Source: Rhyacichthys aspro (lineage: Eukaryota; Chordata; Actinopteri; Gobiiformes; Rhyacichthyidae). Taken from it: 64,000 nucleotides of DNA. Of this stretch, positions 63,153 through 64,000 are shown piece after piece; the stretch's first letter is position 1; each line of letters opens with the position of its first letter. Where the stretch lies: contig CM072159.1 in the NCBI GenBank assembly GCA_036850595.1, positions 2,036,529 to 2,100,528 on the forward strand, written 5' to 3'. A program made the position numbers and the translations under genes. The notes beneath the pieces are model-generated. The model had not been told where the DNA came from, searched no databases, and saw only the letters and a program-made list of their open reading frames with translations.

Positions 63153-64000
63153 TGTACATACATATTTTTGTACCGACAATGTACTTTGAGAATAATATAC
63201 ATATAAAATATTAACTTTAATCTAGCTTGTATGTCCTCTCCAAAACTGCTGCATCACTCAAATATTACTCAGGTGTTTAGGTAATCAACAAAGCTGACCA
63301 TCTTTGCCAAGAACACTCTCATGGCCCACTTCATCTTCTTTCTGCTGAACAGTCTGGACAGGGAAGTCTTTTAAAAAACAGAAGCATCAGCAAAAAACAT
63401 CACAATATAAGCACAACAACTTCTTCCAAGAAACGTTCAGAGCCCAACTTTTTATGAGCTTCGGTCTCCACGTGCCTGGCAAGTTAAAACCCATTTAATG
63501 TTTTTATTTAATATGAGTTTATGGACCTACCATTTTTTTTATGAGGCAGCTGTGTTGGCAGCAGTATGAGTCAGTCACTGGCATAAATAATAAAGCTCAA
63601 GACTTATACAACAACAGAGCAACAGGAGGACATTCTAAAGGTGTGGTGTTTGAGGAAAACAGAACACATCTGTGTTGAATATCAGTTCCATTATATACGT
63701 CACATTGGCTGTTGGAGTGTAAGTCAACATCGCCGCAACATTGGACTGGATTTGCGCTTGCTATCTCTCAAAAGGAAGATGCCAGACTCCTCCACCATCC
63801 AAACCATGAATTACATTTCACAAGTAAGATTTCAAACACCACATGTTTCAATTTTTTGATTAACATTTATTTACACCAGTCAATCATGTGATTTGGGAAT
63901 CAGCCAAAGAAACTCACAAGCCACTTAGTTAAGTTTCTGTCCCAAGATGCTCATAAGTCCTTATTAATTAGTCAATACCATAAAAAATACATCCAACTTC
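63153..64000. other. Copy B end of window
   Basis: Counterpart of 30167-31014. Still aligned with copy A at the last base, so the block's right boundary is not seen. No gene supported. Confidence 0.5.

Larger units (their letters stand above)
44950..64000. repeat. Copy B of the duplicated block
   Basis: Direct repeat of 14182-31014, starting at the first base after the 100-N gap and continuing to the end of the window. It contains the 2.8-kb transposon absent from copy A, and lacks parts of the hAT-like and Tigger-like elements. The start of the repeat at a contig edge is the hallmark of an unpurged second haplotype, but the sequence alone cannot exclude a real tandem duplication with its breakpoint in the gap. 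Confidence 0.97.

Overview
The window looks like teleost fish genomic DNA. It is AT-rich and very gene-poor, with GT-AG introns, many short simple repeats and a typical fish mix of decayed LINEs, Tc1/mariner, hAT-like and TTAA-type DNA transposons. One exon can be named with confidence: a 219-bp exon of whirlin (WHRN, minus strand, 3203-3421). It encodes the end of PDZ1 and the linker towards PDZ2. No second whirlin exon was found, so most of the window is probably the large intron upstream of this exon (assumed to be intron 1), with 1-3202 being the intron after it.

Layout: 1-14181 is unique sequence with the whirlin exon, LINE fragments, a 21/42-bp minisatellite, a 318-bp TTAA-flanked MITE and a possible piggyBac-like element. 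14182-31014 is copy A of a long duplicated block. 31015-44849 is unique here and holds a 933-bp internally deleted Tc1-like transposon with long inverted repeats. 44850-44949 is exactly 100 Ns. 44950-64000 is copy B of the block: it starts at the first base after the gap and runs off the window end still aligned to copy A. Copies A and B are nearly identical but differ by microsatellite lengths, many indels and one whole transposon. A copy that starts exactly at a scaffold gap most simply suggests two haplotypes placed end to end, though a true recent tandem duplication is not excluded.

The most interesting object is the transposon present only in copy B (55105-57938, 2834 bp). It has perfect 18-bp inverted termini and a TTAA target duplication, and copy A keeps the intact empty site. 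On its plus strand it carries a four-exon gene for a cysteine-rich domain like the cytoplasmic 'ballast' domain of the P2X7 receptor. On its minus strand it carries a broken THAP DNA-binding domain, convergent with the first gene. The THAP domain and TTAA target suggest a Kolobok-type element that has lost its transposase catalytic core. The P2X7-like gene has apparently lost its start codon (ATA where ATG is expected) and one splice acceptor (CG for AG).

Both block copies also carry a decayed tripartite-motif (TRIM) coiled-coil pseudogene (29707-30166 and 62713-63152, minus), fragments of a LINE reverse transcriptase, a LINE 3' tail, a hAT-like element and a Tigger-like element. No tRNA, rRNA, CRISPR or bacterial features were seen. 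All family assignments come from reading the sequence and recalling family consensus features; no database search was run.
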